Origin: Pseudoxanthomonas sp. JBR18
Lineage (GTDB): Bacteria > Pseudomonadota > Gammaproteobacteria > Xanthomonadales > Xanthomonadaceae
DNA length: 64,000 nt
Direction of reading: 5' to 3'
Assembly (NCBI RefSeq): GCF_028198165.1
Contig: NZ_CP116339.1
Span: forward strand, 1,619,001-1,683,000
Shown: in pieces, positions 9,057 to 18,719 of the stretch
Position numbering within the stretch: position 1 is the first letter of the stretch
Layout: each line of letters starts with the position of its first letter
Position numbers and translations under genes: made by a program
Notes under the pieces: generated by a model
Database searches by the model: none
Seen by the model: the letters and a program-made list of their open reading frames with translations, nothing else
What the model was told of the DNA's origin: nothing

Positions 9057-9078
9057 GTGTATCAATACTCTAATACAC
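9057..9078. promoter_or_regulatory. Candidate operator of the YtrA-type regulator
   Basis: Inverted repeat GTGTAT-N10-ATACAC directly in front of the gntR start, in an A/T-rich stretch within otherwise G/C-rich DNA. Spacing and position suit binding of a GntR dimer that blocks its own operon. Confidence 0.5.
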
Positions 9079-9112
9079 TTGGTATAACGTCAAGCGGGCG
9101 GCGAATCGCGCA

Positions 9113-9391
9113 TTAACCGAAGGTGGGGACCTGAGACAGCCACGCGGCGGCGAAGGCCAACAGCAGGTGCAGCGCGAACAGCCCGTAGGCGACTCCCCGG
9201 CGCGTCCAGCCATCGCGGCGCCAAGCGATGGCCAGGCCGCTGGCGAGCAGGCCGATGCCCAGCGCCGGTACCAGCAGCCAAGGTTCGAACCAAGGTGGCT
9301 GCTGGCGAGGGGTCAGCGGAATCACGAACAGCGCCAGGGCGGCCAGCCGGAGCGCCTGGGCGCTTGCGAAACGTCTGCCGGCTTCATCCAT
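9113..9391 (-). CDS. Three-helix membrane protein
   Basis: A 92-residue protein with three hydrophobic segments (ALRLAALALFVIPL, WLLVPALGIGLLASGLAIAW, YGLFALHLLLAFAAAW) separated by short charged loops. It is similar in size and outline to small DUF2069-like proteins of this family of bacteria, but I cannot confirm the match. It lies 19 bases after the oxygenase gene on the same strand and may be co-transcribed with it. Confidence 0.6.
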   Translation of the reverse strand: MDEAGRRFASAQALRLAALALFVIPLTPRQQPPWFEPWLLVPALGIGLLASGLAIAWRRDGWTRRGVAYGLFALHLLLAFAAAWLSQVPTFG

Positions 9392-9410
9392 GAAGCGCTC
9401 CAGTGGAAGC

Positions 9411-10112
9411 TCAGTTGGTGCCGTAGAGCTTTTCGGCGGGCTGGAACAGCGCCCAGCTGGTGGCGATGTACTTGTCGCCCCCCTGCGGCCGGTTGCCGCG
9501 ATGGGTATGGGTGAAGGCGGCCGGGGCGATCAACAGGCTGCCAGTGCGCGGGACGACCTTGCGCTGCTGGTGGAAGAACTCGGTCTCCCCGGCCTCGAAC
9601 CCGTCGTTGAGATACACCGTCCACAGCAGGTGGCGATGCAGGGTCTCGGCGTGGCGGTCCTTGGGATACAGCTCGCAATGCCAGTACGGATAACCGCCTT
9701 CGCCCGCGCGATAGCGCTGCAGGTTGATCCGGCCCGGACGCAGCACGGCCATGAGCAGTTCGGACAGGGTGGCATCGTCCAGGTCCAGCACGTCCTCGTA
9801 TTCGATGCGCCGCGGTGTCCCGCCCGGCGGGGCGTGCTGCAGCATCACCGGCGCGATCAGGCTGAAGGGGTAGCGCCGCAGGTAGTCCAGCAGGCCGCGG
9901 AACACCGCCTGGTTGAGCGCCTGTTCGACATCGCCCCAGCCATGCTGGCCGCTGATGCTGATGTCGCTGCTGCGCTTGAGGTCGGGATGGTGGCCACCGC
10001 CGACCAAACCCGGATGCTCCTGGCCGCTGGCCTCGAAGCGCTCGACGATCGCCCGGCAAACCTCGGCTGGCACCGCCTGGTGATAGACCTCGATGAAATC
10101 GGACTGCGTCAT
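9411..10112 (-). CDS. 2OG-Fe(II) oxygenase, prolyl hydroxylase-like
   Basis: A 233-residue member of the Fe2OG dioxygenase superfamily, which uses 2-oxoglutarate, oxygen and Fe(II) to hydroxylate a substrate. The double-stranded helix core is visible from INLQRYRAGEGGYPYWHCE to HTHRGNRPQGGDKYI. The likely metal ligands are the His and Glu of WHCE (H-x-E in place of the usual H-x-D) and a distal His in FTHTHRGN, and the 2OG-binding basic residue would follow it. The start ATG 10112 gives a normal family N-terminus (MTQSDFIEVY). Substrate unknown; a protein proline is common for the family. Confidence 0.8.
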   Translation of the reverse strand: MTQSDFIEVYHQAVPAEVCRAIVERFEASGQEHPGLVGGGHHPDLKRSSDISISGQHGWGDVEQALNQAVFRGLLDYLRRYPFSLIAPVMLQHAPPGGTPRRIEYEDVLDLDDATLSELLMAVLRPGRINLQRYRAGEGGYPYWHCELYPKDRHAETLHRHLLWTVYLNDGFEAGETEFFHQQRKVVPRTGSLLIAPAAFTHTHRGNRPQGGDKYIATSWALFQPAEKLYGTN

Positions 10113-10700
10113 CGCCCCTACGATAGCAGCGTGCCGACGCCGCGCTGATCGCTTGTGTCGATGCCCTCCATTGAGGCCCTGCATGGTGCGCTGCAACTGC
10201 TCGCGGGTGATTGGCTCGGTCCGGAGATCGCGCGCCCGCAGGCAGACGTGCGATGTGATGCACGCTGGGCGCCGCGAACCTGCCATGGAATGGAAGGCCT
10301 GATGTCGTCGAACCAGAAAAGGGCCCTCGACGTTGCCGTTCCGCCAGGACAGATGAGCAGGATCGAGCAGACGAAACCTTCCCTGGCCCAACAGGTCGGC
10401 GCGGGACTGGCCCGCCGGACGTCTTCCAAGGCGTCGGAGCGTGGCAGCAGCCTCGAGCCGGCTGATGCGGCGGCCTCGCGCACGTCACTGTCTGGCTGCA
10501 TGCCGGACAACCGCGTGGAGGGTCAGCTGCAACCGGCTGCGCGCGGCTGGGGGAGGTAACGCCGGTCCAGCGGCTTGGGCACTGGTCGCGTTCGGAACGC
10601 TGCTCGACCTGACCATGCCCGCACCGCCGGTCGTGGGTCACACGGCGGCTACGTTGCGGCGCCTGGGCCGGGCGCCGCCCGACCCAGACAGCAAGGGCCT
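10113..10700. other. 588-base stretch without a convincing gene
   Basis: Open frames here have no recognisable family and unusual composition. The best candidate is a plus-strand frame near 10155-10559 whose start (PSIEALHGALQLLAGDWLG) faintly recalls the N-terminus of small DUF1579-like proteins and then loses all resemblance. It may be a decayed gene; no promoter or repeat stands out. Confidence 0.35.
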
Positions 10701-11702
10701 TCAGCCCTGCGCGTGGTAGCGCTCGGCGGCCTCGACTTCCTCGCGCGAGCCGATGAATACCGGCACGCGCTGGTGCAGCTGGTCCGGCTGGATGTCCAGG
10801 ATGCGTTCGCGGCCCGTGCTGGCCAAGCCGCCGGCCTGCTCGACCAGCATGCCCATCGGGTTGGCCTCGTACATCAGGCGTAGCTTGCCCGCCTTGGACG
10901 CGTCCTTGGCATCCCACGGATAGATGAAGATGCCGCCGCGGGTCAGGATGCGGTGCACGTCGGCCACCATCGAGGCGATCCAGCGCATGTTGAAGTCCTT
11001 GCCGCGCGGGCCGTCCGTCCCGGCCAGCAGGTCGCCCACGTAAGCCTGCATCTGCGGCTCCCAGTGGCGCTGGTTGGACATGTTGAGGGCGAATTCCTTG
11101 GTCGCCGGCGGCACCTGCATGTCGCGCTGGGTCAGCACGAAAAGACCCTGCTCGCGGTCCAGGGTGAAGGCATGGGTGCCATGGCCGGTGGTCAGCACCA
11201 GCATGGTCTGCGGCCCGTAGATGCAGTAGCCGGCAGCGACCTGCTCACGGCCGGGCTGCAGGAAGTCCTCGTCCTTGGGCTCGGTGCAATCGTCCGGGCA
11301 GCGCAGGACCGAGAAGATCGTGCCGACCGAGACGTTGACGTCGATGTTGGAGCTGCCATCCAGGGGATCGAACAGCAGCAGGAAGTGGCCCTTGGGGAAT
11401 TCGTCCGGCACCGGCTGGCAGTGGTCCATCTCCTCCGAGGCGCAGGCGGCCAGATGGCCGCCCCAGGCATTGGCTTCCAGCAGGATCTCGTTGCTGATCA
11501 CGTCCAGCTTCTTCTGCGCCTCGCCCTGTACGTTGCCGGTGCCGGCTTCGCCCAGCACGCCACCCAGCGCCCCCTTGCCCACCGCGATGGAGATGGTGGT
11601 GCAGGCGCGCACGACCACCGAAATGAGCTGGCGCAGCTCGGCGCTGATGCGCCCGGCGCGTTGTTCTTCGACCAGGTAGCGGGTGAGGGTGACTGGCTGC
11701 AT
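10701..11702 (-). CDS. fbp: Fructose-1,6-bisphosphatase, class I
   Basis: Gluconeogenic enzyme removing the 1-phosphate of fructose 1,6-bisphosphate in the cytoplasm. The 333 residues and the metal/substrate motif [11 protein letters not shown] are diagnostic of class I. Other conserved parts are the N-terminal [10 protein letters not shown], the region around [13 protein letters not shown], and the late GGIFIYPWD. The ATG at 11702 is preferred over the longer frame to 11750 because it matches the usual N-terminus. Monocistronic as far as can be seen; needed when growing on lactate or uronates, both of which this window can handle. Confidence 0.96.
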   Translation of the reverse strand: MQPVTLTRYLVEEQRAGRISAELRQLISVVVRACTTISIAVGKGALGGVLGEAGTGNVQGEAQKKLDVISNEILLEANAWGGHLAACASEEMDHCQPVPDEFPKGHFLLLFDPLDGSSNIDVNVSVGTIFSVLRCPDDCTEPKDEDFLQPGREQVAAGYCIYGPQTMLVLTTGHGTHAFTLDREQGLFVLTQRDMQVPPATKEFALNMSNQRHWEPQMQAYVGDLLAGTDGPRGKDFNMRWIASMVADVHRILTRGGIFIYPWDAKDASKAGKLRLMYEANPMGMLVEQAGGLASTGRERILDIQPDQLHQRVPVFIGSREEVEAAERYHAQG

Positions 11703-11787
11703 CGTGGACGGGGCCTCTGACGACGTGGGGGGCCCGCATTGTCGCCGCATTCGTGTGACCGTGGCGGTGTGTCCCGTGCCAACCCCG

Positions 11788-12429
11788 TCAGATCACCCGC
11801 AGGGTGATCGCCTTGAGCACGGCGCGGGTGCGGTCGCGGGTGCCGAGCTTGTCCAGAATGTTGGAGACGTAGTTCTTCACCGTGCCCTCGGCCAGGAACA
11901 GCGTGCGCGCGATCTCCTTGTTGGAATAACCACCGGCCAGCAGGCGCAGGATGGCGACCTCGCGCGGGTTGAAGGCATCGGCCGGGGCGTGCTGCTCGTG
12001 GTACTGGTAGCGTGCACGCACCGGGTCGGTGCTGACCGGCTGCAGCAGGGTCTGGCCGCCGGCCACCTGGACGATGGCTTCGCGCAGGTCTTCGGGCGCG
12101 GCATCCTTGAGCAGGAAGCCCTGCGCCCCGGCCTGGGTGGCGCGCAGCAGCAGTTCGCTGTCGTCGAAGGTGGTCAGCAGCATGAGCGGCGTGCTGTTGC
12201 CGGCCGCGCGCAGCCGTACCAGGGCCTCGATGCCATCCACGCCGGGCATGCGGATGTCGCTGAGGATCACGTCCACCGGCGTGTCGGCCAGGCGCGCGAT
12301 CAGGTCGGCGCCGTCGCTGGCCTCGAAGGCCACGACGATCCCCTGCTGTTCCAGCAAGGCACGCAGACCGGCGCGGACCAGCGCCTGGTCGTCGGCCAGG
12401 GCGACGGTGATGGCAGGGGTCTGGTTCAT
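11788..12429 (-). CDS. LuxR/NarL-type response regulator
   Basis: A 213-residue regulator with a receiver domain (residues 8-125, phospho-acceptor D58 in [11 protein letters not shown], conserved LLTTF and LLKD) and a LuxR helix-turn-helix at about 148-205 ([22 protein letters not shown]). Its start overlaps the stop of the histidine kinase gene by four bases, so the two are a co-transcribed cognate pair. Targets are not evident; such DesK/LiaR-like pairs often sense membrane state. Confidence 0.92.
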   Translation of the reverse strand: MNQTPAITVALADDQALVRAGLRALLEQQGIVVAFEASDGADLIARLADTPVDVILSDIRMPGVDGIEALVRLRAAGNSTPLMLLTTFDDSELLLRATQAGAQGFLLKDAAPEDLREAIVQVAGGQTLLQPVSTDPVRARYQYHEQHAPADAFNPREVAILRLLAGGYSNKEIARTLFLAEGTVKNYVSNILDKLGTRDRTRAVLKAITLRVI

Positions 12430-13547
12430 GCGGGCATCCTGGCGGTCAGGCGCAGCGCGCCGGTCGGGGTGTGGTCCAGCTGCAGGGTGCCGTGCGCGGC
12501 GGCGATGCGCTCGCGCATGCCCGCCAGGCCGTTGCCCTCGCGCAGGCGGATCGCGCGCTGGCCATTGTCCTCGATGCACAGGAGCAGGGCGTTGCCGTCG
12601 CGGCGCAGCTGCACGTGCAGGGTGTCGGCTTCGGTATGGCGCGCGGTATTGGTCAGCGCTTCCTGCACCACCCGCAGCAGCGTCTCGGCCAGGGCCGGAT
12701 CGGACACGGTGACCTCCGGGGCGATGTCCAGCGCCAGGGCCGGGCGCGGCAATGGTGCTGCCAGGGCACGCAGTGCCGTTTCCAGGTCCAGCCCCCCGGT
12801 ATCACGCAAGGCCTGGACCACGTTGCGGATGTCATCGAGCAGTTCGGCCGAGAGCTGCTGGGCGATGCGTACCTCGCTGCGTCCAGCCAGTACCGGGTCG
12901 CCGGCCAGCGCACGCAGGTTGAGCTTCATCGCGGTGAGCTTGTGCCCAGCCACGTCGTGCAGCTCGCGCGCCACGCGCAGGCGCTCGGCATCGCGCGCAC
13001 TGTCGGCCAGCAGGGCGCGGGTGGCCAGCAGGTCGGCGTTGACCAGGGCCAGGGTGTCGCGGGCTTGACTGGCGCTGATGGCGTAGTGAACGCACAGCGC
13101 GGCAAACACCTGGAAGCTGGCATTGATCAGCACCACGGTCAGCGGATTGCCAAAGCCCGCGTGGCGCAGGATCAGGTAAAAGCCGACGTTGGCCGCCACC
13201 GCAGCGGGCAGCAGGGCGCGGCGCGGCCAGCGCCCCATCGCCACGGCGATCCAGATCACCAGCAGGACCGGCGCCACGCCCGGCCGCGGGTCCACCGCGA
13301 TCAAGGCCAGGGCCAGGAGCGGCATGGGCACGCTGGCGGCCCACATCAGGCGGCCACGCGTGCAGCTCTGCGGTAGCGCGTTGACTAGCACGAACAGCGC
13401 GCCGAAGGCCGCGAGCAAGACCCATCCCATCGCACGTGACGCAGCGGTGTCCAGATACCGGATCACCAGCGCCACCGCGCCCAGCGCGAAATAGCCGGCA
13501 AGCGACAGCGGTTCCAGCAAGCGGCGCACGACTTCGTTTTCGTTCAT
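12426..13547 (-). CDS. Sensor histidine kinase, HisKA_3 (DesK/LiaS) type
   Basis: A 373-residue membrane kinase with about five transmembrane segments in the first 155 residues, a short coiled coil, then the HisKA_3 domain with phosphoryl-accepting H197 in ELHDVAGHKLTAMKLNL. The ATPase domain follows, with an N-box (EALTNTARHTEA) and a G-box (GNGLAGMRERIAAAHG). There is no periplasmic sensor domain, so the signal is probably sensed within the membrane. ATG 13547 (MNENEV) is chosen; the longer frame has no family support. It is translated before and overlaps its response regulator. Confidence 0.9.
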   Translation of the reverse strand: MNENEVVRRLLEPLSLAGYFALGAVALVIRYLDTAASRAMGWVLLAAFGALFVLVNALPQSCTRGRLMWAASVPMPLLALALIAVDPRPGVAPVLLVIWIAVAMGRWPRRALLPAAVAANVGFYLILRHAGFGNPLTVVLINASFQVFAALCVHYAISASQARDTLALVNADLLATRALLADSARDAERLRVARELHDVAGHKLTAMKLNLRALAGDPVLAGRSEVRIAQQLSAELLDDIRNVVQALRDTGGLDLETALRALAAPLPRPALALDIAPEVTVSDPALAETLLRVVQEALTNTARHTEADTLHVQLRRDGNALLLCIEDNGQRAIRLREGNGLAGMRERIAAAHGTLQLDHTPTGALRLTARMPA

Positions 13548-13695
13548 CGCCAGGATGCTGAGGCCGCCCGTCGCCCTTCTGCAATGGGTGCACGGCAAGA
13601 GGTGACTTCTGGCAGGTGATGGCGATGACTTCCGACCATGATGACGGACAGCTCGGGGGAGCATGCTGGCCTCGAACCTCAGCAGGTAGGTCATC

Positions 13696-14319
13696 ATGCA
13701 TTCGCCAGATTTCGCGAGAACTTCTCGGTTCCTCCGGACACTGTTGGTTCGCGCGCCGTGTACGACCGTGACACTGGCCCTGATCTGGTCGATGTTCATC
13801 GTCGAACTGGTGTTTCATGCGCCGGAACACCAGGATGTCTTGCTGCGCCTGGGCGCGCTGCCAGGCGCCGGTATCACGCTGACACAATCCTGGCGTCTGC
13901 TGGCCCACGCCCTGTTGCATGCAGGCTGGTGGCATATCGCGCTCAACACCGCTCTGCTGCTGATCGCTGGGCCACCGCTGGAGCAATGGCTGGGCCGAGG
14001 GGCGTGGATTGTCACGGTGATGTTGGGAGCAGTTCTCGGCGGTGTCGCGACACTGTTGGCGCAGCATGGTGCTGGCTCGGTCAGTGTGGGCGCTTCGGGT
14101 GCCTTCTTTGCTCTCCTGTTCGCAGCGTGTTTGCTCAGTGGTACCCGCAATGCGTCGTTCGGCTTGCGGCGTCGGCTCTGGATCACCTTGACCATTGGCT
14201 TGGCGTATTCGTTCATGCCCGGGGTTGGTCTGGCCGCACACCTGGATGGCATGGCGGTTGGAGCGGCCGTGACCCGGGCCCGGCCTGCGCATCGCCGATT
14301 CAAGGAGGAAACTGTATGA
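13696..14319 (+). CDS. Rhomboid family intramembrane serine protease
   Basis: A 207-residue polytopic protease that cleaves membrane proteins within the bilayer. The catalytic pair is present: S134 in GASGAFF and H182 in AAHLDGMAVG. The conserved HxxWWHIALN region of helix 2 (H75 to N84) is also intact. Six hydrophobic segments are visible, with no extra domain. The TGA overlaps the next gene as ATGA. It is divergent from the histidine kinase, so the two share a 148-base promoter region; substrates unknown. Confidence 0.88.
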   Translation: MHSPDFARTSRFLRTLLVRAPCTTVTLALIWSMFIVELVFHAPEHQDVLLRLGALPGAGITLTQSWRLLAHALLHAGWWHIALNTALLLIAGPPLEQWLGRGAWIVTVMLGAVLGGVATLLAQHGAGSVSVGASGAFFALLFAACLLSGTRNASFGLRRRLWITLTIGLAYSFMPGVGLAAHLDGMAVGAAVTRARPAHRRFKEETV

Positions 14320-14891
14320 GGTTCGACCTGCCCCAGCTCTTGTTCTGGATCGCCTGCGCCATCTGGTGGGCGATGGAGATGCTCCTCAGCCATCGCCTGC
14401 GCAGCCAGGACGATCCGACCCGGGACGCCGGCACGCTGCGTCTGCTGTGGACGGTGCTGTATGCGGCCATCGCCGTGGCGGTTGTGCTGGCCATGCAGGG
14501 CATCGGCCGCTGGCCGCCCGGTGCGCGTGTGCCGCTGCTGTGGGCCGGCACGGCGCTGGTCGTGGTCGGCCTGGGCTTCCGCCTGTGGGCGATCCGGGTG
14601 CTGGGGCGCCGGTTCACCGTGGACGTGGGCATCCAGCCCGGCCATCAGCTGATCACCGCCGGGCCGTACCGCTGGCTGCGGCATCCGTCCTACACCGGCG
14701 CGCTGGCCTGCTTCTATGGGCTGGGCGTGGGGCTGGGCAGCTGGGCGTCGCTGGCGGTGATCGGGGTGGCCGTGACTGCGGCCTTCGCCCGGCGCATGCA
14801 GGTGGAGGAGGCGGTGCTGGCGTCGGCCTTCGGCACGGAGTGGCAGGCCCACGCGCGAGGCACCTGGCGGGTCTTTCCCGGACTGTGGTGA
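14316..14891 (+). CDS. Isoprenylcysteine carboxyl methyltransferase-like membrane protein
   Basis: A 191-residue membrane protein with four to five helices. The C-terminal half carries the ICMT/PEMT-like segment: LITAGPYRWLRHPSYTGAL, followed by RMQVEEAVLASAFGTEW. This region binds S-adenosylmethionine in the family. The methyl acceptor in bacteria is usually unknown. It starts inside the stop of the rhomboid gene (ATGA), so both are co-translated; a link between membrane proteolysis and methylation is only suggested by this. Confidence 0.82.
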   Translation: MRFDLPQLLFWIACAIWWAMEMLLSHRLRSQDDPTRDAGTLRLLWTVLYAAIAVAVVLAMQGIGRWPPGARVPLLWAGTALVVVGLGFRLWAIRVLGRRFTVDVGIQPGHQLITAGPYRWLRHPSYTGALACFYGLGVGLGSWASLAVIGVAVTAAFARRMQVEEAVLASAFGTEWQAHARGTWRVFPGLW

Positions 14892-14901
14892 CGCGCAGCC
14901 A

Positions 14902-14916
14902 ATTGGTCATACCAAT
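14902..14916. promoter_or_regulatory. LldR operator O1 (upstream)
   Basis: Perfect inverted repeat ATTGGT-CAT-ACCAAT, 59 bases before the lldR start. It matches the TTGG(N)CCAA-type site bound by lactate regulators of the GntR/FadR class. A second copy lies 85 bp downstream, inside lldR. Confidence 0.75.
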
Positions 14917-14974
14917 AAGCGCGCGATACGGTGACGGGTAGCGGAGAGGCCGCATCAAGCGCTTTAATAGGGGC

Positions 14975-15766
14975 ATGCACGCAAAAATTGGTCAGACCAA
15001 ACAACAGGGCGCACGGGCCTCGGACCGGGCCGCCGCGCAGCTGCAGGCGCTGATCGCGCGGCGTGGCCTGCAACCGGGCGACCGCCTGCCGGCCGAGCGC
15101 ACGCTGGCACTGGAGCTGTCGGTCTCGCGCCCGGCCCTGCGCGAAGGCATTGCGCGCCTGGCCAGCCAGGGGCTGCTGGTCAGCCGGGGCGGCGGTGGCA
15201 CCTTCGTCCAGGCACCGGCGGCGGAGCGGGGCATGGGCGCTACGCTGGCGCCTTACCTGCCGCTGTTCCAGGACGATCCGGAATACCGCTTCGACGTGCT
15301 GGAAATCCGCCACGCGCTGGAAGGGGCAACCGCCTGGCATGCGGCCCAGCGCGCCACCGACGCCGACCGCGCGCGCATCGTCGCGGCCTTCGAAGCGATG
15401 CTGGCTGCGCACGGTCACGACGATCCGGCAGGCGAGGCCCGCGCCGACGCGGCCTTCCACCTGTCCATCGCCGAGGCCTCGCACAACTTGGTCCTGCTGC
15501 AGGTCATGCGCGGGCTGTTCGAGCTGCTGCAGTCCAACATCTCGCAGAATCGCGAAAAGCTTTACACCTCGCCGCGCACCTTCGAACCGCTCTCGGTCCA
15601 GCACCGCGAAATGATGGACGCGGTGCTGGCCGGCGACCCCGAGCGTGCGCGCAACGCCGCGCAGGACCACGTGGAGTTCGTCCACGGCTCGCTCAAGTCG
15701 CTCGACGAGGACGAGGCGCGCCGCGCCCGGGCCTCGCGCCTCCCTCCGCATCCGGCCCGCCCATGA
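14975..15766 (+). CDS. lldR: L-lactate-responsive GntR/FadR regulator
   Basis: A 263-residue regulator with an N-terminal winged helix ([28 protein letters not shown], about residues 30-60) and an all-helical FCD ligand domain (about 100-245; conserved metal/ligand positions in [14 protein letters not shown] and near the C-terminus). It is the first gene of lldR-lldD-dld and probably represses or activates them depending on L-lactate, as in E. coli. ATG 14975 follows AGGGG. No later start is available in frame before the HTH, so the second operator copy truly lies in codons 5-9. The stop overlaps lldD as ATGA. Confidence 0.92.
   Translation: MHAKIGQTKQQGARASDRAAAQLQALIARRGLQPGDRLPAERTLALELSVSRPALREGIARLASQGLLVSRGGGGTFVQAPAAERGMGATLAPYLPLFQDDPEYRFDVLEIRHALEGATAWHAAQRATDADRARIVAAFEAMLAAHGHDDPAGEARADAAFHLSIAEASHNLVLLQVMRGLFELLQSNISQNREKLYTSPRTFEPLSVQHREMMDAVLAGDPERARNAAQDHVEFVHGSLKSLDEDEARRARASRLPPHPARP
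14987..15001. promoter_or_regulatory. LldR operator O2 inside the lldR coding region
   Basis: ATTGGT-CAG-ACCAAA, a near-perfect copy of O1, spanning codons 5-9 of lldR. The centres of the two sites are 85 bp apart, close to eight helical turns, which suits a repression loop over the promoter between them. Confidence 0.7.
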
Positions 15767-16905
15767 TCATTTCCTCCTCCACCGACTACCGGGCGGCGGC
15801 GCAGCGCCTCCTGCCGCCGTTCCTGTTCCACTACATCGACGGCGGCGCCTATGCCGAGCGCACGCTGCAACGCAACGTGGCCGACCTGGCCGACATCGCC
15901 CTGCGCCAGCGCGTGCTGCGCGACATGTCCCAGCTGGACCTGTCCACGCGGCTGTTCAACGAGACGCTCGCCCTGCCGGTGGCGTTGGCACCGGTCGGGC
16001 TGACGGGCATGTACGCGCGCCGCGGCGAAGTCCAGGCCGCGCAGGCGGCCGCGCGCAGGGGCGTGCCGTTCACCCTGTCCACCGTGTCGGTGTGCCCGAT
16101 CGAGGAAGTCGCGCCGACGCTGGACCGGCCGATGTGGTTCCAGCTCTACGTGCTGCGCGATCGCGGCTTCATGAAGCACGCCCTGGAGCGCGCCCAGGCC
16201 GCCGGGGTGGAGACGCTGGTGTTCACCGTGGACATGCCGGTGCCCGGCGCGCGCTACCGCGACATGCACTCGGGCATGAGTGGGCCGAACGCGGCCATGC
16301 GCCGCTACTGGCAATCGGTGACGCATCCGCGCTGGGCCTGGGACGTGGGCTTGCACGGGCGTCCGCACGACCTGGGCAATGTCTCGCGCTACCTGGGCAA
16401 GCCGACCGGGCTGGAGGACTACATCGGCTGGCTGGGCAACAACTTCGATCCGTCGATCTCGTGGAAGGACCTGGAGTGGATCCGGGCATTCTGGAAGGGC
16501 CCGATGCTCATCAAGGGCATCCTGGATGCGGACGATGCACGCGATGCGGTGCGCTTCGGCGCCGACGGCATCGTGGTCTCCAACCACGGCGGGCGCCAGC
16601 TCGACGGCGTGCTCTCCAGCGCCCGCGCGTTGCCGGCGATCGCCGATGCGGTGAAGGGCGAGATCACCCTGCTGGCCGATTCGGGCATCCGCAACGGTCT
16701 GGACGTGGTGCGCATGATCGCCCTGGGCGCCGATGCGGTGCTGCTGGGGCGCGCCTGGGTCTACGCGTTGGCTGCAGCGGGCGGGGCCGGTGTGGAACAT
16801 CTGCTGGGCCTGATCGAGAAGGAGATGCGCGTGGCCATGACCCTGACCGGTGCCCGCACCATCGCCGAGATCAGCGCCGATTCGCTGGTGCGGGAAGGCC
16901 TGTGA
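15763..16905 (+). CDS. lldD: L-lactate dehydrogenase (FMN, quinone-linked)
   Basis: Membrane-associated flavoenzyme that oxidises L-lactate to pyruvate and passes electrons to the respiratory chain. The 380 residues match LldD. The FMN barrel is intact, with the catalytic base H275 in [12 protein letters not shown], the N-terminal FHYIDGGA signature, and the late [25 protein letters not shown] phosphate-binding segment. It overlaps lldR by four bases and dld by four bases (GTGA), so the three are tightly coupled. The operon lacks an lldP permease within the window. Confidence 0.95.
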   Translation: MIISSSTDYRAAAQRLLPPFLFHYIDGGAYAERTLQRNVADLADIALRQRVLRDMSQLDLSTRLFNETLALPVALAPVGLTGMYARRGEVQAAQAAARRGVPFTLSTVSVCPIEEVAPTLDRPMWFQLYVLRDRGFMKHALERAQAAGVETLVFTVDMPVPGARYRDMHSGMSGPNAAMRRYWQSVTHPRWAWDVGLHGRPHDLGNVSRYLGKPTGLEDYIGWLGNNFDPSISWKDLEWIRAFWKGPMLIKGILDADDARDAVRFGADGIVVSNHGGRQLDGVLSSARALPAIADAVKGEITLLADSGIRNGLDVVRMIALGADAVLLGRAWVYALAAAGGAGVEHLLGLIEKEMRVAMTLTGARTIAEISADSLVREGL

Positions 16906-18620
16906 GCGCGGCCGTGTCCCCGGCGGGCGACGCACTGCTGCAGACCCTGCGCGGCATCGTCGGCGCCGCGCACGTGCTGACCGACGACCGGCGCACGCGG
17001 CGTTTCCGCAAGGGACAGCGCTTTGGTGAAGGGCCGGTGCTGGCGGTGGTCCAGCCCGGCTCGCTGCTGGAGCAGTGGCGCGTGCTGGAGGCGGCGGTGG
17101 CCGCCGATGTCATCGTCATCATGCAGGCGGCCAACACCGGCCTGACCGGGGGCTCCACGCCCGACGGCGACGACTACGACCGCCAGGTGTTGCTGATCAG
17201 CACCCTGCGCCTGACCGGCGTGCAGGTGATCAACGACGGTGCCCAGGTGGTGTGCCTGCCCGGCGCCACGCTGGACCGGCTGGAGCAGGCCCTGGCGCCG
17301 CTGGGGCGCGAGCCGCACTCGGTGATCGGCTCCTCCTGTATCGGCGCCTCGGTCCTGGGCGGGGTGTGCAACAACTCCGGCGGTGCCCTGGTGCGTCGCG
17401 GCCCGGCCTACACCGAGCTGGCCCTGTACGCGCAGGTCGGCGCCGATGGCGTGCTGCGCCTGGTCAACCACCTGGGCATCGCCCTGGGGCAGACCCCCGA
17501 GGAAATCCTGCCGCGCCTGCAGGCCGGGCAATACACGTCGGAGGACATCGTCAACGACCCGGCCAGGGCGGCCTCGGACCACACCTACGCCGCGCACGTG
17601 CGCGATGTGGATGCCGCCACGCCGGCGCGCTTCAACGCCGATCCGGCGCGCCTGCACGAGGCGTCCGGCTCGGCCGGCAAGCTGGCCGTGTTCGCCGTGC
17701 GCCTGGATACCTTCCCCAAGGAACGGACCGAGGTGTTCTATATCGGCAGCAACGACCCGGACGACCTCACCGCCGTGCGTCGCCACCTGCTCACCGCGCT
17801 GCCCTCGCTGCCGGTGGCCGGCGAATACATCCACAAGGACGCCTACGACATCGGCGAGCAGTACGGCAAGGACACCTTCCTGCTGATCGACCGTTTCGGC
17901 ACCGCGCGCGTGCCCAGGGCCTTTGCCCTGAAGAGCCGCGTGGATGCCTTCTTCGAGGGCCTGGGCCTGCGCGGGGTCACCGACCATGTGCTGCAGGCGC
18001 TGACCCGGCTGCTGCCGAGCCATCTGCCCAGGCGCATGACCGCGTTTCGCGCGCGTTTCGAGCATCACCTGCTGCTGCGCGTGGCGGTGGACAGCGCGCA
18101 GGCCACGCGCGACTTCCTGCAGCGGCACTTCGACGCGCGCGAGGGCGACTGGTTCCACTGCGATGCCGAGGAGGGCCGCAAGGCGTTCTTGCACCGCTTC
18201 GCCATCGCCGGGGCCGCGATCCGTTACCGCGATGTGCATCGATCAACGGTGGAGGACATCGTGGCCCTGGACATCGCCCTGCGTCGCGACGAGCGCCGGT
18301 GGCAGGAGCACCTGCCCGAGGCGCTGGAATCACAGATCATCGCCAAGCTCTATTACGGGCACTTCTTCTGCCACGTGTTCCACCAGGACTACATCGTGCG
18401 CAAGGGCGCCGACCCGCTGACCATCGAGCACGCCATGTGGACGCTGCTGGACGCGCGTGGCGCCGAATACCCGGCCGAGCACAACGTCGGCCACCTCTAC
18501 CGCGCCAAGCCGGCGCTGTCCGGGTTCTACCGCCAGCTGGACCCGACCAACCAGTTCAATCCCGGCATCGGGCAGACGCCCAAGGCCAAGCACTGGGGGC
18601 GGTGCGCGCACGAGCCCTGA
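16902..18620 (+). CDS. dld: D-lactate dehydrogenase, quinone-dependent
   Basis: Peripheral-membrane FAD enzyme oxidising D-lactate to pyruvate. The 572 residues match E. coli Dld closely in length. The N-terminal FAD-binding part contains the family's [10 protein letters not shown] and [21 protein letters not shown] segments; the C-terminal membrane-binding domain is present, ending in [10 protein letters not shown]. The start is a GTG overlapping the lldD stop. With lldD it lets the cell use both lactate enantiomers under LldR control. A strong hairpin terminator follows. Confidence 0.94.
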   Translation: MSAAVSPAGDALLQTLRGIVGAAHVLTDDRRTRRFRKGQRFGEGPVLAVVQPGSLLEQWRVLEAAVAADVIVIMQAANTGLTGGSTPDGDDYDRQVLLISTLRLTGVQVINDGAQVVCLPGATLDRLEQALAPLGREPHSVIGSSCIGASVLGGVCNNSGGALVRRGPAYTELALYAQVGADGVLRLVNHLGIALGQTPEEILPRLQAGQYTSEDIVNDPARAASDHTYAAHVRDVDAATPARFNADPARLHEASGSAGKLAVFAVRLDTFPKERTEVFYIGSNDPDDLTAVRRHLLTALPSLPVAGEYIHKDAYDIGEQYGKDTFLLIDRFGTARVPRAFALKSRVDAFFEGLGLRGVTDHVLQALTRLLPSHLPRRMTAFRARFEHHLLLRVAVDSAQATRDFLQRHFDAREGDWFHCDAEEGRKAFLHRFAIAGAAIRYRDVHRSTVEDIVALDIALRRDERRWQEHLPEALESQIIAKLYYGHFFCHVFHQDYIVRKGADPLTIEHAMWTLLDARGAEYPAEHNVGHLYRAKPALSGFYRQLDPTNQFNPGIGQTPKAKHWGRCAHEP

Positions 18621-18646
18621 GCGTGCGCGCTGGCCAGGCGCCAAAC

Positions 18647-18676
18647 AAAAACCCCGCCATCGCTGGCGGGGTTTTT
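18647..18676. terminator. Bidirectional terminator between dld and the aminotransferase
   Basis: Stem CCCCGCCA / TGGCGGGG with a 4-base loop, flanked by A5 on the left and T5 on the right, so it can end transcription from both convergent genes. Confidence 0.9.
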
Positions 18677-18719
18677 GCTGTGGGCCAGCCCGCATCCCGA
18701 AGGATGCCGGCGAGCCGAT

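Noticed and set aside
15645..18620. 991-residue frame covering lldD and dld
   Set aside because: It reads lldD in a wrong frame before joining the true dld frame; the genuine genes are 15763-16905 and 16902-18620 with GTGA overlap.
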